The notes beneath the pieces were generated by a model. It ran no database searches, was not told the DNA's origin, and saw nothing but the letters and a program-made list of their open reading frames with translations. Made by a program: the position numbers and the translations under genes. From Modicisalibacter luteus DSM 23508 (GTDB taxonomy: Bacteria > Pseudomonadota > Gammaproteobacteria > Pseudomonadales > Halomonadaceae), in the NCBI RefSeq assembly GCF_000378505.1, contig NZ_KB899992.1:248001-312000 (forward strand): a DNA stretch of 64,000 bases. The letters run 5' to 3'. Positions 60,206 through 64,000 of the stretch are shown in pieces (position 1 is the stretch's first letter; the number at the start of each line of letters is the position of its first letter).

Positions 60206-61369
60206 TCAGTCGCTGCGGATCCGGCCTGCGCGGTTGAGAATGGGGTTGGCGTATTGGGCTAGCCACCAGTCGCGCAGTTCGCTGGGTACTTCGTTGAGGC
60301 GAGCAGTGAATCGCTCACGATCAGCGCTTGTGACCTCGCCCAGGTCGAGAAGATCGGGGGCCTCGCCGCTGGCCTCGAGTGCCAGTTCGTGGCTGGGGAA
60401 GGTGTGGTAGCCACCCAACACCTGGCGGTTGATCTCCTCGGCGACTTGCTCCGGCGTATCGAAGTCGGCAGTCAAAGGGGTGCCGAAGGTCAGCTTGATG
60501 CGGCCCTTGGCACCGGTAATGCCGGTGACGATCGAGCGAATGTCCTCGAAATCGGCTTTTTCATAACGCCCCTCGGTATGCACGGCATACAGCTCACGTG
60601 CCTTCTGCACATCGCAGGGGTCGTATTCGTAGCTGATCGATACCGGCACCATATGCAGTTCACGGATGGCATCGCCCAGGCTGGCTTCCTTGTCCTGCTG
60701 GCGGCGCGCCATGGTGAGCATCTTGATGATTGCCGGATCGGCTTGATCAATACCGTCCTTGGCGCGGCCTTCACGCTGGGCCAGCCACACCGAGTGGTTA
60801 TCGACGGTAATCGAATATTGAATGTACCGCGAGAGTGCCTGGTAGGCGGCGAGCATGGCCCGCTTGCCCTTGGCGCTACGGGGGACGATAAAGCTCTTGT
60901 TAAGGCGCATCAGGTCGGTGACGTAGGGTTTTTGCAGCAGATTGTCACCGATGGCGATACGCACCGTGTTGCGGCCGGCCTGATAGAGCGCGAAGTTGAC
61001 GAATGCCGGGTCGAGCGCGATATCGCGATGATTGCCGATGAACAGGTAGGCCTGGTCGGGGTCGAGCTTATCGAGACCCTCTACCTCGAAGGCGTCGGTA
61101 GTCTTGGCAATCATATGCCGCATATAGTCGGCGATGCGATTCTGAAGCTTGGCCACGCTATCCACGCCACGCATCTGGCGTGACAGGGCGCGGCCTGCGA
61201 GAAAGCGGGCCAACCACGGGGTATAACGCGCCATCCGAGGTAGCCTATAGCGCGTAATGGCGTCGAGGAACTCGTTATTGTGTGCAAGCCGCGCAAGTAC
61301 CTCGGCGACTTCGTCGTCGTGGTAGGGACGGATGTTTTCGAAGTTTTCCTGGGATAGCTGATTTGTCAT
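60206..61369 (-). CDS. PlsC-like 1-acylglycerol-3-phosphate acyltransferase family protein
   Basis: Membrane-associated acyltransferase of the LPLAT family. From the ATG at 61369 it has 387 residues, longer than PlsC (about 245). The catalytic NHRDIALD (NHx4D) motif is at about 113-120; FIVPRSAKGKRAML corresponds to block II/III. The N-terminal about 90 residues are an extra helical part. The substrate is not known. Its ATG overlaps the rdgC stop (ATGA), so the two are cotranscribed. Confidence 0.85.
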   Translation of the reverse strand: MTNQLSQENFENIRPYHDDEVAEVLARLAHNNEFLDAITRYRLPRMARYTPWLARFLAGRALSRQMRGVDSVAKLQNRIADYMRHMIAKTTDAFEVEGLDKLDPDQAYLFIGNHRDIALDPAFVNFALYQAGRNTVRIAIGDNLLQKPYVTDLMRLNKSFIVPRSAKGKRAMLAAYQALSRYIQYSITVDNHSVWLAQREGRAKDGIDQADPAIIKMLTMARRQQDKEASLGDAIRELHMVPVSISYEYDPCDVQKARELYAVHTEGRYEKADFEDIRSIVTGITGAKGRIKLTFGTPLTADFDTPEQVAEEINRQVLGGYHTFPSHELALEASGEAPDLLDLGEVTSADRERFTARLNEVPSELRDWWLAQYANPILNRAGRIRSD

Positions 61370-62295
61370 GGCGTCGGCGTGGCGGGTGTGGCTTCGCCAC
61401 CCAGCCATTCGATAAGTTGTTCGATAGTGTGTGAAAGTGATCGGGTCATCAGCGCGAAATCGGTCTCGAGGCGCAGGATGGGGTCGTCGCCATCATCGGT
61501 CTGGCTGGCTTCGTCGATCAGGGCGTCGGCAAAGCGCAGGCTCTTCAGGGCAAGGTCATCGGTCAACACCAGAGATAGCGACTCGTCGATAGTAAAGGCC
61601 AGCCGGGTTGCCTGACGTCCAGCCTCGAGCGCCGTCTGGATCTCTTCGCCATCGAGGTCGATTTGACGTCCGCGCAGCACGCTTTCGTCACCGCTGATGG
61701 CCTTGAGTTCGACCTGGTCACCCAGGACAAGGGCCGCCGGGCGCTTGTCCTGATCGCTGAGCCATTCCGTCATGGCGCGCATGGGCGTCGCCCGGGTGGC
61801 CAGTGGCGTTACTTTGAGACTGCCCAGGGTCTGGCGCAGCAGGTCGAGAACATCCTCGGCGCGCTTGCGGCTAGAGGCGTTGACGCCGATCAGGTGACGC
61901 TGGGTATCCCACCAAAGATCGATACGCTGAGTGCGCACGAAGGCGCGCGGCAGGAATTCCTCGTAGATCTGTTCCTTGAGGGTCTGCTTTTCCTGGCGGC
62001 GCAGCGGGCGCCCCTCGGCCTCTTCGCGTTCGGCGGCGCGACTTTCCATCTCTTCCTTGACCACCGAGGCGGGTAGTAGCCGCTCCTGGCGAAGAGCCGA
62101 CATCAGGCGGTGACCTTGTATCTCGTGTAGATGCTGCTGACTGCCTCGGCCGGCTGGTGCACTCCAGCCCATGCGCTTGGCTTCAACGCTGCCTAGCGGA
62201 CGAAAGGCCTGCTCATCGAGCGCCACGGCCAAATCGTCATCGCTTAGTGCTGGGGCGTCATGCACGCGGTAGAGATGCAAGTGCTTGAACCACAT
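61366..62295 (-). CDS. rdgC: recombination-associated protein RdgC
   Basis: DNA-binding ring protein that limits RecA activity. From the ATG at 62295 (MWFKHLHLYRVHD) it has 309 residues (E. coli 303). Conserved stretches are RLMSALRQERLLPASVVKEE, RIDLWWDTQRHLIGVNASSR and LVLTDDLALKSLRF. A frame open to 62382 would add non-homologous residues. It is the upstream gene of a pair with the acyltransferase. Confidence 0.95.
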   Translation of the reverse strand: MWFKHLHLYRVHDAPALSDDDLAVALDEQAFRPLGSVEAKRMGWSAPAGRGSQQHLHEIQGHRLMSALRQERLLPASVVKEEMESRAAEREEAEGRPLRRQEKQTLKEQIYEEFLPRAFVRTQRIDLWWDTQRHLIGVNASSRKRAEDVLDLLRQTLGSLKVTPLATRATPMRAMTEWLSDQDKRPAALVLGDQVELKAISGDESVLRGRQIDLDGEEIQTALEAGRQATRLAFTIDESLSLVLTDDLALKSLRFADALIDEASQTDDGDDPILRLETDFALMTRSLSHTIEQLIEWLGGEATPATPTP

Positions 62296-62489
62296 GGTGT
62301 CGTTCCGTTTGAAAGGAGGCACATTATGTCGAATAGCGCTGGAGGGTGCCAGTGGCATTCGGGTAATGGCAAGTGAGTCCATGCTTGTAAAGACGGTGCC
62401 TCAGTTTAAAACATCCGTTTGTTACTCGATGGCGATCTGACTAGAATCGAGTGTTGTTTTTACCCTTATATCAAAGGATCTTCCCGGCC

Positions 62490-62924
62490 ATGGATCAACG
62501 TATCGCCCGCTCGACCGTGCGCGTGCGCGGCTTTCATCTTGATGGTTATGCCCACGTCAATAATGCACGCTACCTGGAGTTCCTCGAGGAAGGGCGCTGG
62601 GCCTATTTCGAGCAGCAGTTTGACCTGGCGGCCTTGTTCAATCAGGGGTTGGCAGTCGTGGCGGTCAATCTCAATATCAACTATCGGCGTGCCGCGGTCA
62701 TGAATGATGAGCTGGAAATTCTCACCTCGCTGTCAAGATTGAACCATCGTAGCGCCGTCATGCATCAGGAAATCAATCGCGTCGATGGCGGAAAGCGCAT
62801 TGCTGATGCCGATTTCACCTTCGTGCTGCTCGATAGTCGATCCGGCCGAACCATGAGTATCGAAGACGATCTGCGCGAGACGCTCAAGCCGTTGATACTC
62901 GAGCCCGAAAGTCGGCCAGGATGA
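62490..62924 (+). CDS. acyl-CoA thioesterase, hotdog fold (4HBT/YbgC-FadM type)
   Basis: It has 144 residues from the ATG at 62490; GGATC lies upstream. The hotdog active-site region is YAHVNNARYLEFLEEGRWAY, where the family usually has D-x-x-GHVNN; here HLDGYAHVNN keeps the aspartate. It hydrolyses acyl-CoA thioesters of unknown chain length. It is divergent from rdgC and precedes gyrA. Confidence 0.88.
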   Translation: MDQRIARSTVRVRGFHLDGYAHVNNARYLEFLEEGRWAYFEQQFDLAALFNQGLAVVAVNLNINYRRAAVMNDELEILTSLSRLNHRSAVMHQEINRVDGGKRIADADFTFVLLDSRSGRTMSIEDDLRETLKPLILEPESRPG

Positions 62925-62937
62925 TCGCTCCGCGCGC

Positions 62938-62966
62938 TGCCTTAATCCTTCGCACAATGGTATAAT
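62938..62966 (+). promoter_or_regulatory. sigma-70 promoter for gyrA
   Basis: A perfect -10 TATAAT (62961-62966) with a poor -35 TGCCTT (62938-62943) at 17-base spacing. Transcription would begin near 62973, giving a leader of about 128 nt. A weak -35 is in line with supercoiling-sensitive gyrA promoters. Confidence 0.55.
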
Positions 62967-63003
62967 CCGCCGATTACGATCTCTCCCGACTCGGAAGATC
63001 GGC

Positions 63004-63040
63004 CATCCCGTCTGCGTGCCGTCAGGCTCCGCATGGGATG
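63004..63040 (+). other. long hairpin in the gyrA leader
   Basis: CATCCC (63004-63009) pairs with GGGATG (63035-63040), continued by G-U and U-A pairs. TGCG (63013-63016) with CGCA (63030-63033) and GCC/GGC around GTCA can close the top. No U run follows, so it is a leader structure rather than a terminator. Confidence 0.45.
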
Positions 63041-63100
63041 ATGCTTGCATGCCATATGCCAGCTGCTTACCAGTCGCAGTGCCAAAGGATTTGACAACCC

Positions 63101-64000
63101 ATGGGTGATATCGCCAGAGAGATTCTTCCAGTCAATATCGAGGACGAGCTGAAACAGTCGTACCTCGACTACGCGATGAGCGTGATCATCGGCCGCGCGC
63201 TGCCCGATGTTCGCGATGGCCTTAAGCCAGTACACCGCCGCGTACTGTTCGCCATGCATGAGCTTGGCAACGACTGGAACAAACCCTACAAGAAGTCCGC
63301 GCGTGTGGTCGGTGACGTCATCGGTAAATATCACCCGCACGGCGATAGCGCGGTGTACGACACCATCGTGCGTATGGCGCAGCACTTCTCGATGCGCTAT
63401 GTGCTGGTCGACGGCCAGGGTAACTTCGGTTCCATCGACGGCGACAGCGCTGCAGCGATGCGTTACACCGAAGTGCGCATGGCCAAGTTATCGCATGAGC
63501 TGTTGGCCGACCTCGAGAAGGAAACCGTCGATTGGGTCGATAACTACGACGGCACCGAGCGAATTCCCGATGTGCTACCTACCAAGGTTCCGAACCTGTT
63601 GGTCAATGGGGCCTCGGGCATTGCCGTGGGTATGGCGACCAATATCCCGCCGCACAACATGGTCGAGGTCATCAACGGTTGCCTCGCCCTGATCGACGAT
63701 TACACGCTGACCGTCGACGATCTGATGGAGTACATTCCCGGCCCTGATTTCCCTACCTCGGGCATCATCAATGGCAAGGCGGGTATTCTCGATGCCTACC
63801 GGACGGGGCGGGGACGTATCTATGTCCGGGCGCGGCATAGTATCGAGTATCACGAGAAGTCCGGGCGCGACCATATCGTCATTACCGAGTTGCCCTATCA
63901 GGTCAACAAGGCACGTCTGATCGAGAAGATTGCCGAGCTGGTCAAGGAAAAGCGTATCGAGGGTATTGCCGAGCTACGTGACGAGTCCGATAAGGACGGG
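63101..64000 (+). CDS. gyrA: DNA gyrase subunit A (N-terminal 300 residues, cut by window edge)
   Basis: Breakage-reunion subunit of gyrase. The start ATG at 63101 ([16 protein letters not shown]) follows AGGATTTG. The quinolone-resistance region reads [17 protein letters not shown] with Ser and Asp at the classical positions, the sensitive wild-type pattern. The catalytic tyrosine is in [12 protein letters not shown]. The rest of the tower and C-terminal wrapping domain lies beyond the window. Confidence 0.97.
   Translation, partial: MGDIAREILPVNIEDELKQSYLDYAMSVIIGRALPDVRDGLKPVHRRVLFAMHELGNDWNKPYKKSARVVGDVIGKYHPHGDSAVYDTIVRMAQHFSMRYVLVDGQGNFGSIDGDSAAAMRYTEVRMAKLSHELLADLEKETVDWVDNYDGTERIPDVLPTKVPNLLVNGASGIAVGMATNIPPHNMVEVINGCLALIDDYTLTVDDLMEYIPGPDFPTSGIINGKAGILDAYRTGRGRIYVRARHSIEYHEKSGRDHIVITELPYQVNKARLIEKIAELVKEKRIEGIAELRDESDKDG

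Noticed and set aside
62423-62451. ACTCGAT/ATCGAGT hairpin followed by GTTGTTTTT between rdgC and the thioesterase gene
   Set aside because: It looks like a terminator, but it lies between divergent genes just before the thioesterase start, where termination makes little sense. The 7-bp stem with 15-nt loop may be chance.
63350-63420. Quinolone-resistance mutation in gyrA
   Set aside because: The region reads [10 protein letters not shown] with Ser and Asp at the usual positions, the sensitive pattern.

Overview
The window is about 64 kb of chromosomal core genome from a gammaproteobacterium, most likely a member of the Halomonadaceae (Halomonas/Chromohalobacter type). The evidence is the moderately high GC, the Pseudomonas-like and Halomonas-like order of conserved blocks, a short HisG, a murE with the meso-diaminopimelate motif, and a Trk-type potassium transporter. 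There is no rRNA, tRNA, CRISPR array, insertion sequence or prophage. Both ends are cut: rpoN runs off the left edge and gyrA off the right edge.

Layout. 0-4.6 kb (minus): the LPS transport/Kdo block kdsD, kdsC, lptC, lptA, lptB, rpoN. 4.8-11.5 kb (plus): the phospholipid-trafficking operon mlaFEDCB, then ibaG, murA, hisG, hisD. 11.6-15.6 kb: a DegS/AlgW-type protease, a Nif3-like protein, zapG and zapE. 15.8-20.8 kb: rplM-rpsI, the cytochrome bc1 operon petABC, sspA-sspB. 20.9-25.6 kb: dolP, diaA, yraN, lpoA (minus), rsmI (plus) and RNase P RNA. 25.7-43.3 kb: a complete division and cell wall (dcw) cluster, rsmH-ftsL-ftsI-murE-murF-mraY-murD-ftsW-murG-murC-ddlB-ftsQ-ftsA-ftsZ-lpxC, without mraZ. 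43.3-49.3 kb: dciA, a small secreted ORF, secA, argJ and a MutT-ThiE-like fusion. 49.5-55.5 kb: yacG, coaE, pilD, pilC, pilB (minus) and a divergent AT-rich pilA. 55.5-64 kb: a Cas2/SinR-like small protein, a hypothetical protein, a LuxR-type regulator, a cation diffusion facilitator, TrkH, a PlsC-like acyltransferase, rdgC, a thioesterase and gyrA.

Most genes serve the envelope: LPS export (Lpt, Kds, LpxC), outer membrane lipid asymmetry (Mla), peptidoglycan precursors and septation (Mur, Fts, Ddl), outer membrane lipoproteins (LpoA, DolP), envelope stress sensing (DegS), protein export (SecA) and type IV pili. Many of the cell wall genes are translationally coupled by 1-11 base overlaps.

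The most interesting object is the 115-codon ORF just before secA (43861-44208). It encodes a signal-peptide protein that ends in an R-G-P-P motif five residues before its stop. Nine bases of its last codons are perfectly complementary to the secA ribosome binding site. This is the architecture of a SecM-type translation-arrest regulator with an unrelated sequence. Other points of interest are a recurring nested-stem intergenic element (three copies, with arms that differ in sequence but keep pairing), candidate sigma-54 promoters upstream of rpoN and pilA, the loss of mraZ so that rsmH almost abuts RNase P RNA, and a 28-bp palindrome upstream of an atypical LuxR-type regulator.
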